Shown here piece by piece: positions 1 through 8,964 of a stretch of DNA of 37,831 nt. The position numbers and the translations under genes are program-made. The DNA lies in the NCBI GenBank assembly GCA_011524645.1, contig WTJY01000470.1:1-37831 (forward strand), read 5' to 3'. The DNA is from Anaerolineales bacterium (GTDB lineage: Bacteria; Chloroflexota; Anaerolineae; Promineifilales; Promineifilaceae). The notes beneath the pieces are model-generated. The model made no database searches. It saw only the letters and a program-made list of their open reading frames with translations, and was not told where the DNA came from. Every line of letters starts with the position of its first letter. Position 1 is the first letter of the stretch.

Positions 1-41
1 CTTACATATCGCCTAAAAAGATACTTATGGGTAAAAGTTAG

Positions 42-101
42 CCTATCAGGAGAGGTTGGGGGAGATGTATCTCATCCTCTCCCCCATGGGGAGAGGGGAG
101 C
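42..101 (+). repeat. dispersed palindromic intergenic repeat, copy A
   Basis: The copy opens with CCTATCAGGAG and a G-rich tract. It closes with a near-perfect hairpin, CTCTCCCCC-AT-GGGGAGAG, followed by GGGAGC. A second copy lies inverted at 36471-36540 with the same beginning and end and a different middle. No ORF lies inside. Copies at both ends of the window suggest a genome-wide intergenic family of REP type. That last point is inference, because only two clear copies are visible. Confidence 0.6.
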
Positions 102-148
102 TTTTGATCAGACGCGAATTCAAAATCATTGGACCTGCGGGCTGAACT

Positions 149-298
149 ATTTTTAATTCAACTCATTATTTTATCTTTGAGGACAATTTTTCAGCGTTGA
201 CCTCTAAAAATGGTGAAAGTATTGTAAAATGGATTGTAGCATTTATCTCTCTGATTATAGGGTTTTTACTGGTGGCGTACAGGTCGCCTATCAATTAA
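149..298 (+). pseudogene. possible 3' remnant of a small membrane-protein gene
   Basis: One frame is open from a stop at 143-145 to TAA at 296-298 (49 codons). It reads as a short polar stretch, then a convincing transmembrane helix (WIVAFISLIIGFLLVAY), then a short tail. No ATG or GTG start is present in frame, and the only TTG is at 197. It lies just downstream of repeat copy A, so it may be the end of a gene that was cut off. A random hydrophobic reading is also possible because the stretch is AT-rich. Confidence 0.25.
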
Positions 299-396
299 CA
301 AGGTAAAGATAAGCAAAATAGGTTACTATAAGATTGAACGCTGTGCGATACACTCTTAAAAAGTTGTTCAGGGTAAGTGACAATTAGGATAACGCA

Positions 397-2208
397 ATGA
401 CTTCTGGGGAACAATTCAATTTAGATGAGGGGAAAGATGGGAGTATTATTGGATCGCAAACAGAAATTTACTTGCGAACAATCAATGAATTTGCCATTTT
501 GATCTCTTCGTTAAATCAAATCGAAGATATCGTCTGGGCTTTGGCGAAATATGCGATCGCTCGTTTAGGGTTTGTCGATTGTGTGATCTATTTATTGGAT
601 CAAGACCGACAAATATTGATCCAGCAAGCGGCGCACGGCCGGAAGAACCCGAGCGGTAAAGAGATTTTAGACCCCATTGAAATTTCATTAGGTCATGGTG
701 TTGTGGGAACGGCCGCCCACTTAGGGGTTGCGATCCGTATTGAGGATACTCGCCTCGACGCTCGATACATTGTTGATGATGAATTGCGCCTGTCCGAGCT
801 AGCTGTGCCGATGATTCATGAGGGACAAACCATCGGCGTAATCGATTCTGAGCATCCAGATGAGGGTTTTTTCACGGAGCTACACCAAAGCATTTTGACA
901 ACCTTGGCCGCGCTGGCAGCCCCTCGGATCGCGTTTATTATCGATGCACAGCAGCAGCTATCTTCTTCCGAAATGGCCTTGCTGGCACGCACGGCCGAAT
1001 TGACCAAGATTTTGCACGAGCTACAAGACGCTCAGGAGGAAGCGTTGCAAGCGCGGGACGAAGCACAAGTGATTAGCCAAGCGAAGAGTGACTTTATTTC
1101 TAATATGAGTCATGAGCTACGCACCCCCTTAACCAGCATTTCTGGATATGCACAACTGTTGCTGCGGGACCCCAATTTAACGTATGCTCAACGGAAAGGG
1201 TTGACGATCATTAATAATAGTACACGCCATATGGCGACTATGATCGAAAATATCTTAGACTACTCGAAACAAGAGTATCATGGGGTCGCGCTAGAACCAG
1301 AAACGGTCGATTTTGCTAAGTTCTTGCCTGAAATCGGCGAGATATTACGTCTGCAAGCCTCTGGAAAAGGGGTCGGTTTTTTTGTTGATGTGCCTGATAA
1401 TTTGCCCCACGTGATTGTGGATGCCTCCCGTTTGCGTCAAGCCTTGCTCAATCTATTGGGGAATGCGATTAAATTTACCACAGAGGGATATGTCACCTTG
1501 AATGTCACCCTGTTGCCTGATGATGACCAACAGGCAACCCGATTTAACGGCCGTTTTGAGGTGATCGATACGGGGCAAGGGATTACGGCCGAAGATATCG
1601 ACCGCATATTTATTCCATTTGAACAAGCCGGTCCTCGTGCCCATCAAATCAAAGGGACAGGGCTTGGCTTGCCGATTAGCCAGCAAATTATTCAACACTT
1701 TGGCGGCGAAATTAAAGTCGAGAGTCGTGTGGGGCATGGAAGCCGCTTTTGGTTTGATATTTCTTTGCCTTTGGCGAAAGTGGAGAGACCCCCTACGCCA
1801 CCGGAATCTATGGTACGTAAATATCAAGGGGAGCGCCGCACTATTTTGGTGATTGATGATCTCAATACGACCCTTCTTTTGTTCCGTACCATGCTGTCTG
1901 TTTTAGGATTTGATGTGATCGAAGCGACGACTGGGGCGGCCGGTATAGCGACCGTGGCCCAAAATCGGCCCGATTTAATCATTATCGACTGGATGATGCC
2001 CAATATGGATGGGCTGGAAACGATTAAGGTGCTACGTGATTCCGGTAGCACTGATATTCCGATTATTATGAGCTCCGCTTATGTAGCCAATGAAACGGAA
2101 ATGGCGCGTGTGTTAGAGATCGCCGATGGTTTTTTGAAAAAACCGATTGAACTGAGTGAGTTGCAAGCTTGTTTAACCCGATTACTTCAATTAGATTGGG
2201 TTAAGTAA
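397..2208 (+). CDS. soluble GAF-domain hybrid sensor histidine kinase with C-terminal receiver
   Basis: 603 residues with no signal peptide or membrane segment, so the sensor is cytosolic. Order: an N-terminal GAF domain (about 25-182), a helical linker likely to be a coiled coil (about 183-230), and a HisKA dimerisation domain with the phospho-accepting His239 in SNMSHELRTPL. Next comes a HATPase_c domain with N-box LLNLLGNAIKF (about 351), G1 box DTGQGI and G2 box GTGLGLPIS (about 420-428). A receiver domain follows from 482, with the acceptor Asp531 in IIIDWMMP. AGGA at 386-389 is a good Shine-Dalgarno for ATG 397. A downstream effector domain is absent, so the receiver probably passes phosphate on or feeds back on the kinase. 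The GAF ligand cannot be told from sequence. The next gene follows after 51 bp on the same strand. Confidence 0.9.
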   Translation: MTSGEQFNLDEGKDGSIIGSQTEIYLRTINEFAILISSLNQIEDIVWALAKYAIARLGFVDCVIYLLDQDRQILIQQAAHGRKNPSGKEILDPIEISLGHGVVGTAAHLGVAIRIEDTRLDARYIVDDELRLSELAVPMIHEGQTIGVIDSEHPDEGFFTELHQSILTTLAALAAPRIAFIIDAQQQLSSSEMALLARTAELTKILHELQDAQEEALQARDEAQVISQAKSDFISNMSHELRTPLTSISGYAQLLLRDPNLTYAQRKGLTIINNSTRHMATMIENILDYSKQEYHGVALEPETVDFAKFLPEIGEILRLQASGKGVGFFVDVPDNLPHVIVDASRLRQALLNLLGNAIKFTTEGYVTLNVTLLPDDDQQATRFNGRFEVIDTGQGITAEDIDRIFIPFEQAGPRAHQIKGTGLGLPISQQIIQHFGGEIKVESRVGHGSRFWFDISLPLAKVERPPTPPESMVRKYQGERRTILVIDDLNTTLLLFRTMLSVLGFDVIEATTGAAGIATVAQNRPDLIIIDWMMPNMDGLETIKVLRDSGSTDIPIIMSSAYVANETEMARVLEIADGFLKKPIELSELQACLTRLLQLDWVK

Positions 2209-2259
2209 CAGAATTGGGAATCTGCTCCACTTAACGTCCAACTTGAAAGGAAATATGAT

Positions 2260-3252
2260 ATGACCTTGATGAACCCATATCTTGATCCCCCCTTGCGGAT
2301 CGAGCTGCCGACGCCGTTTAGCATGGGAACGGTTAATGCTTACCTTTTTTTAGAGCCGGAACCTGTTTTGGTGGATTGCGGGATGAGTACAGCAGCCAAC
2401 AAAGAGGCGTTAACGGCCGCTTTGGGCGAACATCAATTAACTATACAGGATTTAAAGAAACTGATTATTACCCATGCCCATGTCGATCATGCGGGAGCGG
2501 CCGGATGGATCGCGGATAATAGCGATACTGAGATTTGGGTGTCCAATCTTGTTTACCCTTGGGTTGTTGATTTGGAAAGCATGTGGGTGAGCCGGATTAA
2601 TTTTATCGAGAATATCTTAAAATTGGGTGGGTTACCCCCAGAGCGGGCCGCGCCTTATCTCGCTTATATGCGTCAGATTGATCAGATATGGGAGGCGGTT
2701 CCGGCTGATCGCGTGGTCCGTTTTCCGATTGAAGGGGAATTGACCTTTGGCGGCCGTACGTGGCAAACACTCTATGCGCCGGGCCATACGCAAACGCAGA
2801 GTTGCTTTTATCATGCGGATAGCAAGGTGCTGATTTCGGCCGATATGTTGTTGCCGATTGTGCCTCTACCGGTGATTGAGCAGCTGGTCGGCGGCCGTGA
2901 TGATCGGGTGCTAGGGTTGCCCCAATATCTCATTTCGATGGAGCGGTTTGCGAGTCTGGATGTCGATACCGTTTATCCGGGACATGGGGCTCCTTTTACG
3001 GAACATCGGGCGATTATTGATCAGCAGAGAGCTCGCATTGCGGCGCGTCGGTCGGAGTGCCTGCGGTTGGTTCAAGATGGGGTCGATTCGGTACATGCTT
3101 TGACCGAAACGATGTATTCACATTACCCGGCCGTGGCGCGCATGACCGGCTTTAGTATGATGATCGGCTATTTGGATTTGTTGTTAGAGGATCGCTCGAT
3201 CAAACGGGAGATAACAAGCGACGGCCGCTGGCGCTTTTTCATTAATAAGTAG
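2260..3252 (+). CDS. metallo-beta-lactamase-fold hydrolase
   Basis: 330 residues. The metal-binding signature THAHVDHAG is at residues 71-79 (His72, His74, Asp76, His77). The later ligands sit in YAPGHTQTQS, SADMLLP and VYPGHGAP, so both metal sites look complete. The C-terminal third (about 240-330) is helical and resembles the winged-helix tail of the glyoxalase-II-like/LACTB2 branch. Those enzymes hydrolyse thioesters, esters or nucleic acids, and the substrate here cannot be assigned. AAAGGAAA at 2246-2253 fits ATG 2260. An overlapping ATG at 2255 is out of frame. It may be co-transcribed with the kinase gene upstream. Confidence 0.85.
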   Translation: MTLMNPYLDPPLRIELPTPFSMGTVNAYLFLEPEPVLVDCGMSTAANKEALTAALGEHQLTIQDLKKLIITHAHVDHAGAAGWIADNSDTEIWVSNLVYPWVVDLESMWVSRINFIENILKLGGLPPERAAPYLAYMRQIDQIWEAVPADRVVRFPIEGELTFGGRTWQTLYAPGHTQTQSCFYHADSKVLISADMLLPIVPLPVIEQLVGGRDDRVLGLPQYLISMERFASLDVDTVYPGHGAPFTEHRAIIDQQRARIAARRSECLRLVQDGVDSVHALTETMYSHYPAVARMTGFSMMIGYLDLLLEDRSIKREITSDGRWRFFINK

Positions 3253-3371
3253 AACGCTGATGTGGCAAATCGATCGTTAGCCGTGACATAAGAGAAAGAT
3301 GCAAAAAACAATCGCTTTTGTCATAATCTAGTAGAGAGCCTAAATTAAAAACAGCAAGTGGAAATAAAATC

Positions 3372-3860
3372 ATGTCAAAATTGACCCATATTGATGAACA
3401 AGGCCAAGCGAAAATGGTAGATGTTGGCCGTAAAGATGTGACCCAGCGCATGGCGACCGCCCGTGGTGCGGTATTTATGGAAGCGGCGACATTAGAACTG
3501 ATTGTCGCGGGGCAAATGAATAAAGGTGATGTTTTTACTGTGGCGCAGCTTGCCGGTATTATGGGGGCGAAAAAGACGAGCGATTTAATTCCGCTATGCC
3601 ATCCGTTGCCGGTTAATCATATCGATGTTGTCTGCACGGCCGATCCCGAGGCACAAGCGATTCAAATCGAAGCGAGTGTCCGTGTGGGGGGGAAGACCGG
3701 TGTCGAAATGGAAGCGTTGACGGCCGTTTCTGTGGCGGCGTTGACGATTTATGATATGGCCAAAGCGGTTGATCGGGCGATGCGAATTGGAGATATCCGT
3801 TTGGTATACAAAGCGGGCGGTAAAAGCGGTGAGTATCGCGCTCCAGAGATCGATTCATAA
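3372..3860 (+). CDS. moaC: cyclic pyranopterin monophosphate synthase MoaC
   Basis: 162 residues, the usual MoaC length. It carries the hallmark LIPLCHPL motif (about 76-83) and the catalytic block [20 protein letters not shown] followed by AKAVD. With the radical-SAM protein MoaA it converts GTP to cyclic pyranopterin monophosphate, the first step of molybdenum-cofactor synthesis in the cytoplasm. The fused moaD-moaE gene begins 14 bp after the stop, so the two are almost surely one operon. moaA is not in this window. The 119-bp upstream gap was inspected for a Moco riboswitch and none was seen. Confidence 0.95.
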   Translation: MSKLTHIDEQGQAKMVDVGRKDVTQRMATARGAVFMEAATLELIVAGQMNKGDVFTVAQLAGIMGAKKTSDLIPLCHPLPVNHIDVVCTADPEAQAIQIEASVRVGGKTGVEMEALTAVSVAALTIYDMAKAVDRAMRIGDIRLVYKAGGKSGEYRAPEIDS

Positions 3861-3874
3861 TCAAGGATAGGGGT

Positions 3875-4615
3875 ATGGAACTAAAAATTCGTTTATTTGC
3901 CACACTAAAAGATGCGGCGGGTCAATCTTATTTGATGGTCGAACTGAATGAAGGGGGGTCTGTGGCTGAATTGCGCCAAAAAATCGCGGCCGGTTGGCCC
4001 GATTTGGCGATGCATGCACAAGCGGCCGTAGTTGCCGTTAACCGCACATTTGCCGAACCGGATGATGTTATTCAAAATGGGGATGAAGTGGCGATGTTCC
4101 CACCGGTGAGCGGCGGCTCACAATCGCTGATTGTGGCGGATGCGCCGGCCGATGCTTTCCCGACTTATTTCGCTTTAACGGCCGATACAATGGACTTGAA
4201 TGGGATTCATGCCCACCTGATCCGACCCGATGTCGGAGCGATCGCCACCTTTGCCGGATCGGTACGAGGGCAAACCACACGCGAAGGGCTTCCGCCAGAA
4301 ACGCTCAATTTAGAATATGAAGCATATGAAGAGATGGCGGTTGAAAAGATGGCCCAGATCGCTCGTGAAATTTGGGAACAATGGCCTCAAGTCAAGGGGA
4401 TTGCGATTGTACAGCGCATCGGGTTGCTTCAAGTTGGTGAAATGACAACCTATGTGGCTTGCGCTTCAGGACATCGTGATGAAGGGATTTTTGCGGCCGC
4501 TCGTTACGGGATTGACCGTTTGAAAGAGATTGTTCCGGTCTGGAAACGTGAGATCGGCCGTGATCAAAGCGTCTGGGTAGAAGGTGATTATCGGCCGACC
4601 GGTGCAGATAATTAG
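3875..4615 (+). CDS. fused molybdopterin synthase, MoaD (sulfur carrier) + MoaE (catalytic)
   Basis: 246 residues in two parts. Residues 1-81 are a beta-grasp MoaD domain ending in PPVSGG (Gly80-Gly81), the double glycine that carries the thiocarboxylate in stand-alone MoaD. Residues from about 82 to 246 are MoaE: FAGSVRG, LEYEAYEEMA, the SGHR motif and LKEIVPVWKREI, which holds the two expected active-site lysines. The enzyme adds two sulfurs to cyclic pyranopterin monophosphate to give molybdopterin. MoaD needs a free C-terminal Gly-Gly, which a fusion blocks. The mycobacterial MoaX fusion is known to be cleaved after the double glycine, and the same may apply here (inference). A frameshift artefact is unlikely because the frame is continuous. 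Confidence 0.93.
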   Translation: MELKIRLFATLKDAAGQSYLMVELNEGGSVAELRQKIAAGWPDLAMHAQAAVVAVNRTFAEPDDVIQNGDEVAMFPPVSGGSQSLIVADAPADAFPTYFALTADTMDLNGIHAHLIRPDVGAIATFAGSVRGQTTREGLPPETLNLEYEAYEEMAVEKMAQIAREIWEQWPQVKGIAIVQRIGLLQVGEMTTYVACASGHRDEGIFAAARYGIDRLKEIVPVWKREIGRDQSVWVEGDYRPTGADN

Positions 4616-4734
4616 CCCGTCCTGTTTTGTGTAAAGCAAAACCAAAAGTAATAATTGGGGTTTATGTGAGTGTGTAGATGTCCTAACTTCGCAGATTGGG
4701 GCATGAATCATCTTGAAAAGGAGAATGTAGGACC

Positions 4735-5988
4735 ATGACAAATGGGACAATCAATAAACGTCGCGTGGTGATTACCGGTTTGGGACTTGTCACCCCGGTC
4801 GGAAATACGGTTGACGAAACTTGGGCCAATATTTTGGCTGGTAAATCAGGGGTTGCACGTACCTCTCAATTTTTTGATCTATCTAAATTAGATGTAGGCG
4901 GTATTTGTGAACTTAAAGGGTTCGATGCGGCCGGTGTGTTGGGCCGCCGTGAAGCGCGTCGTCGTGATCGGGTGCAACAAATGGCCTGTGTTGCGGCCAA
5001 TGAAGCGATCGCAGACTCGGGGTTACAAGTGACAGACGACAACCGAGAACGTGTTGGTGTGTTTATGGGAACCGGTGCAGGTGGGATTCAGAGCATTGTT
5101 CAAACGGAATGGACCCGTCAAGAAAAAGGGCCGCGCCGCGTGAGCCCTTTTGCGGTAACCATGATTATGTCAAATGGTGCGGCCGGTATGATCGCGATCG
5201 ATCATGGCATTCAAGGGCCTGCCTTGACCTCTGTGACCGCTTGTGCGGCCGGTTCAGATGCGATCGGGCAAGCGTTTCGCTATGTGCAAAACGGAATGGT
5301 CGATGCGGCCGTAACCGGCGGAACCGAGTGTCCGATGACCGCCATGACCGTGGCCGGTTTTGCGCGGGCGGGAGCGCTCTCAGTTCGGACTGAAGGAACA
5401 CCAAGCCCATTTGATAAATCACGCGATGGCTTGATTCCGGGTGAAGGTGCTGGTATGTTGGTTTTGGAAAGCTTGGAACATGCCCAAGCGCGTGGGGCCA
5501 ATATTTTGGCGGAAGTGACCGGGTATGGGGTGACAACAGATGCGTTCCATGTGACCGCACCCCCAGAAGATGGCTCTGGCGCGGCCCGTGCGATTCGTCA
5601 GGCGGTAAACGAAGCTGGGATTACCGGTGCAGATATCGACTATATTAATGCACATGGTACAGGGACCGTTTTGAATGACCAAGCGGAAACGGCCGCGATT
5701 AAATTGGCTCTCGGCGAAGATGCCTATGGGATCGGGATTAGCTCGACCAAGTCGATGACCGGCCACATTATGGGTGGGACCGGCGCGATTGAAGCGGTTT
5801 TCTGCACTTTGGCGATGCGAGATAGCTTGATGCCACCGACTATTAACTTGGTTGAGAAGGATGAGAAGTGTGACCTCGATTATGTGGCAGGCACCCCACG
5901 TGCGGCCGAAATTAATGTGGCCACGACTCATGCGTTTGGCTTCGGCGGGCATAATTCTGTGCTTGTGCTAGAAAAATTGGGTCGCTAA
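4735..5988 (+). CDS. fabF: 3-oxoacyl-[acyl-carrier-protein] synthase II (KAS II)
   Basis: 417 residues, the normal FabF length. The Cys-His-His catalytic set of condensing enzymes is present: Cys170 in VTACAAGSD, His307 in INAHGTGT and His344 in SMTGHIMGGTGA. The glycine-rich end FGFGGHNS is also intact. It condenses malonyl-ACP with a growing acyl-ACP in type II fatty-acid synthesis. AAGGAG at 4718-4723 precedes ATG 4735, with slightly long spacing. It stands alone here: no acpP, fabD or fabG is adjacent. A strong bidirectional terminator follows at 6061-6102. A secondary role in polyketide or specialised lipid synthesis cannot be ruled out, but nothing nearby suggests it. Confidence 0.95.
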   Translation: MTNGTINKRRVVITGLGLVTPVGNTVDETWANILAGKSGVARTSQFFDLSKLDVGGICELKGFDAAGVLGRREARRRDRVQQMACVAANEAIADSGLQVTDDNRERVGVFMGTGAGGIQSIVQTEWTRQEKGPRRVSPFAVTMIMSNGAAGMIAIDHGIQGPALTSVTACAAGSDAIGQAFRYVQNGMVDAAVTGGTECPMTAMTVAGFARAGALSVRTEGTPSPFDKSRDGLIPGEGAGMLVLESLEHAQARGANILAEVTGYGVTTDAFHVTAPPEDGSGAARAIRQAVNEAGITGADIDYINAHGTGTVLNDQAETAAIKLALGEDAYGIGISSTKSMTGHIMGGTGAIEAVFCTLAMRDSLMPPTINLVEKDEKCDLDYVAGTPRAAEINVATTHAFGFGGHNSVLVLEKLGR

Positions 5989-6060
5989 ATCGCGCGTTAT
6001 AGTGCGTTTTGCGCTTGGTGTCTGTTTTATAGACGGCCGATAGCAGATGTGAAATATAGA

Positions 6061-6102
6061 AAGGGTTGTTTTCGCAGAAAATTTGCGAAAACAGCCCTTT
6101 TT
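6061..6102. terminator. bidirectional intrinsic terminator between fabF and rel
   Basis: The stem has arms AAGGGTTGTTTTCGCA and TGCGAAAACAGCCCTT (one mismatch) around a 7-nt AT-rich loop. It is followed by T's on the + strand and is mirrored on the - strand by the A-rich left side. It can serve both convergent genes. Confidence 0.85.
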
Positions 6103-6157
6103 GCGTTTAACAGAAAAATGAGTCAGGCTATTTCAGTGGTGTTGTTTGGCGCATCAC

Positions 6158-8383
6158 TTACGCGGAGCCTTTTCGTTGGCGGCGTACATCCAAGACCGCA
6201 CTCATGCCGTTTAATTTTTGGGTGAGCCATTCGATGTCGTCTAAAGTGTGAACATGGACGGTCATATAAACGGTGGTGAGCCCTTTTTTGTTGGTAGCCG
6301 ATTTGGTTCTTGAGAGTTGAATCGGTCGGCCGCTGACTAATGTCGCGATGTCTTCCGCCAGTTCTGAGCGGCGATAAGCTTGGACAATCATTGGGATTTG
6401 GTGAATTTGCTGTCCTTGGCCAAAGCCCCAATCGACTTCGATTAAGCGGCCTGGTTCTTCATAGACCATCGCCATGAATTGGTCGCACCCTTTGCGGTGA
6501 ATACTCACCCCACGGCCACGGGTAATATAGCCGATAATCGGTTCAGGGGGAATGGGGGAACAGCAGTTTGCCATGCGGTGGTGTAGCCCCTCTAGCCCTT
6601 GAATCGTTAAACCCTTCTTCTGTTGATATTCTGGGGCACGATAATTAAGCTCTTCAATTTCATCTTCTTGATCACGTGCGATTTCTTGTTTCTTTTTATC
6701 TTGAATGAGGCCGATCGATCCTGAGAGTTGGCTATATTGAATATCCCCAAAACCGACCTTGGCATAGAAATCCTCTTCCGTTTCGCGGAAGGATTCGGCT
6801 AGCTCTTTAGCGGTGATCCAATTGCTCAGTTTTAGTCGCTTGAGCTCTTGTTCGACCATGTCCATGCCGCGCAAGATATTTTCCTCGCGGTCATTGATCC
6901 GAAACCATTGGCGGACTTTGCTTCGTGTACGGCCGCTTTGTGTGTAACCGGCCGCTTCACTCATCCAGTCACGGCTCGGTTTCGAATGTTTCGCTTTGAT
7001 AATCGAAATGGTGTCTCCTTGCTTGAGCTGGTAGTTAAGCGGCACCATTTTTCCATTGACCTTGGCCCCACGACATTTGTGACCCACTTCAGTATGGATT
7101 TGATAAGCGAAATCGATCGGGGTGCCACCCTCTGGGAGTTCGATGAGGTCGCGGTTAGGGGTGAAGACATAGATTCGCTTGCTCAGGTCATCGACATTGA
7201 TCATGCGTTGCTCGGTGGGGGCATCGGCCGGTTCTTCGTCGCGTAAGTCGATGAGTAGTTGGCGCAGCCAGGTCACTCGGCGGGTGAGTTCACCACTCGG
7301 TCGGCCGCTGTCCTCTTTGTAGGCCCAGTGTGCCGCGATCCCTCGTTCCGCTTCATCGTCCATGGCGCGGGTCCGTATTTGGACTTCGAAGATTTGACCA
7401 TCTTGGTCATAAACGGCCGTGTGCAAAGAGCTGTAGCCGTTCGGTTTGGGGTTGGCGATGTAATCATCAAACTCCTCGGGGATCGGCACCCACATATTGT
7501 GGACCATGCCCAAGATTTGGTAACAGGCGCTTAGATCATTTTCCGCTACGATAATTCGTAGAGCATGTAAGTCGTAGATTTCTTCGAAGGGGAGATTTTT
7601 GCGCACCATTTTGCGATGAAGTGAGTAGATATGTTTGGAGCGTCCTTTGACTTCGGCTTCGATTTTTGCCGATTCTAGTTTTTGGCGTAGCTCTTGGACC
7701 CGTTTGGCTATGCGCTCATCCCGTTGGTGCCGCTTTTGTGATAGTTTGCTGGCGAGCTCTTTATAGACATTGGGATGCAGATAGCGAAAAGATAGATCCT
7801 CTAATTGCCATTTCATTGACCAGACACCCAAGCGATTGGCGATCGGGGCGTAGATTTCGGCCGCTTCACGGGCGATTTCGACCTGACTTTCCCGAGGGAG
7901 AGCTTTAGCGACCAATAAATCGTTTAAGCTGTCCGCCATGCGGATCAACAAGATGCGAATGTCATTATCGACAATATGTAAGATGGCACGACGTAGCTTT
8001 TCTAACTTACGATCATCTTCAGAGCCGTCGAGCGAGGTATAGGGGGCGATTTTGTTAAGTCCGACAACGAGATTGGTTACATCGGGGCCGAACTGATCGG
8101 CCATGCGTCGCTCTGTTTTGTCTGATTCGGCGTAAGTGAGCATGAGTGTGTCGTGTAGCAGACCGGCTGTGATGGTGGAGATGTCGATGCCCACTTGACC
8201 GAGTGTATGGGCCACGGCGCGATCATGTTCGATATAGAGTTCACCTGAGGGGCGACTGTTTTGACCGTGAATATCGGCCGCAAAGAGATGGGCTTCGTGT
8301 ACTTGTTGTACCATTTTGCTTGAAGACAAAATCGGTAGGACATTAATCACTTCTTGAATGGAAGGCAAGACTATTTTCGCCAT
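6158..8383 (-). CDS. rel: RelA/SpoT-family (p)ppGpp enzyme, hydrolase site degenerate
   Basis: 741 residues with the full Rel layout. It has an N-terminal HD region (about 25-190), a synthetase domain (about 240-370), a TGS domain (about 405-465, RIYVFTPNRD onward) and a C-terminal ACT domain (about 660-735). Synthetase motifs are intact: GRSKHIYSLHRKM, DLHALRIIV, PNGYSSLHTAV and FEVQIRT. In the HD domain His53, His77 and Asp78 are present. The acidic pair of the usual HDxxEDT motif is replaced by Met81-Leu82 (LLHDTLMLT). Those residues are needed for pyrophosphohydrolase activity in characterised Rel enzymes, so this copy is probably synthetase-only or weakly hydrolytic (inference). AGAGGT at 8391-8396 is a good Shine-Dalgarno 7 nt before ATG. 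Confidence 0.92.
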   Translation of the reverse strand: MAKIVLPSIQEVINVLPILSSSKMVQQVHEAHLFAADIHGQNSRPSGELYIEHDRAVAHTLGQVGIDISTITAGLLHDTLMLTYAESDKTERRMADQFGPDVTNLVVGLNKIAPYTSLDGSEDDRKLEKLRRAILHIVDNDIRILLIRMADSLNDLLVAKALPRESQVEIAREAAEIYAPIANRLGVWSMKWQLEDLSFRYLHPNVYKELASKLSQKRHQRDERIAKRVQELRQKLESAKIEAEVKGRSKHIYSLHRKMVRKNLPFEEIYDLHALRIIVAENDLSACYQILGMVHNMWVPIPEEFDDYIANPKPNGYSSLHTAVYDQDGQIFEVQIRTRAMDDEAERGIAAHWAYKEDSGRPSGELTRRVTWLRQLLIDLRDEEPADAPTEQRMINVDDLSKRIYVFTPNRDLIELPEGGTPIDFAYQIHTEVGHKCRGAKVNGKMVPLNYQLKQGDTISIIKAKHSKPSRDWMSEAAGYTQSGRTRSKVRQWFRINDREENILRGMDMVEQELKRLKLSNWITAKELAESFRETEEDFYAKVGFGDIQYSQLSGSIGLIQDKKKQEIARDQEDEIEELNYRAPEYQQKKGLTIQGLEGLHHRMANCCSPIPPEPIIGYITRGRGVSIHRKGCDQFMAMVYEEPGRLIEVDWGFGQGQQIHQIPMIVQAYRRSELAEDIATLVSGRPIQLSRTKSATNKKGLTTVYMTVHVHTLDDIEWLTQKLNGMSAVLDVRRQRKGSA

Positions 8384-8405
8384 ATGTTTTACCTCTACCG
8401 TAAAT

Positions 8406-8440
8406 AAAAAACGTCCTCTTTGTGGCTAAAGAAGACGTTT
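8406..8440 (-). terminator. intrinsic terminator after the YtxH gene
   Basis: Read on the - strand, the stem AAACGTCTTCTTT / AAAGAGGACGTTT (one mismatch) ends in six T's. It lies between the YtxH gene and rel, so rel probably has its own promoter or relies on read-through. Confidence 0.8.
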
Positions 8441-8475
8441 ACAAGGGTTTGGGCTATGCGATTTTGGGTGAATCG

Positions 8476-8841
8476 CTAACTTGTTGCACTGTCCTCAGCT
8501 TGATCGTTTTGAATTTCGGTCCCGTTCATCATTCGCGAGCTTGGTGCTGGTGCGCCGGTGACTCGTGCTCGGCCGGCATCTAGCACAATACGCGCTCGAT
8601 TCTGGACATCCGTGCCAGCATCCTGTAGGCGGCTACGAGCCCCTGCAAGATAGTCGCCACTTTCTTGGGCCGATTGGCTGGCACGGCTACGCAATTCGTC
8701 GCTCTGTTGACGTAGCTGCTGGCGGGTTTCTTCCCCAGATTGGGGCGCGAGAATCAAGGCGACGGCCGCACCGACCAAACCACCTATGACAAATCCGGCT
8801 AAGAATGCACCGACATCGCTACCGTTATTTGAATCGCTCAT
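8476..8841 (-). CDS. YtxH-domain small membrane-associated protein
   Basis: 121 residues. One glycine-rich transmembrane helix near the N-terminus (about 11-32, FLAGFVIGGLVGAAVALILA) is followed by the YtxH signature APQSGEETRQQL. A long amphipathic helical tail then runs to about residue 85 (repeated QS, RSRA and ARSRL stretches), with a disordered acidic end. Family members are small envelope or stress proteins of unknown biochemical role. It lies downstream of another small membrane protein (8965-9420) on the same strand, a pairing that recalls the YtxH-DUF948 stress pair of Bacillus. It has its own terminator downstream. Function is otherwise unknown. Confidence 0.8.
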   Translation of the reverse strand: MSDSNNGSDVGAFLAGFVIGGLVGAAVALILAPQSGEETRQQLRQQSDELRSRASQSAQESGDYLAGARSRLQDAGTDVQNRARIVLDAGRARVTGAPAPSSRMMNGTEIQNDQAEDSATS

Positions 8842-8964
8842 TTTTTAACCTCGTATGTTGAATGCGGGCCGTTGTTAAGTTCGTTTCGGTTGAAGGAAAA
8901 CGGCCGTTATTCGTATCTCTCTATCGTTCTTATATCACATTTGACGTACAAGTGAGACGTACCG

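Noticed and set aside
97-105. Second P-loop-like GRNGSGKS in the ABC-class ATPase (residues 97-105 of the protein at 21515-23230) as a sign of a two-ATPase fusion
   Set aside because: It is a known conserved element of this family's N-terminal domain, with no Walker B near it. Coordinates here are residue numbers.
3253-3371. Possible molybdenum-cofactor riboswitch before moaC
   Set aside because: The gap is short and AT-rich and lacks the conserved multi-stem core.
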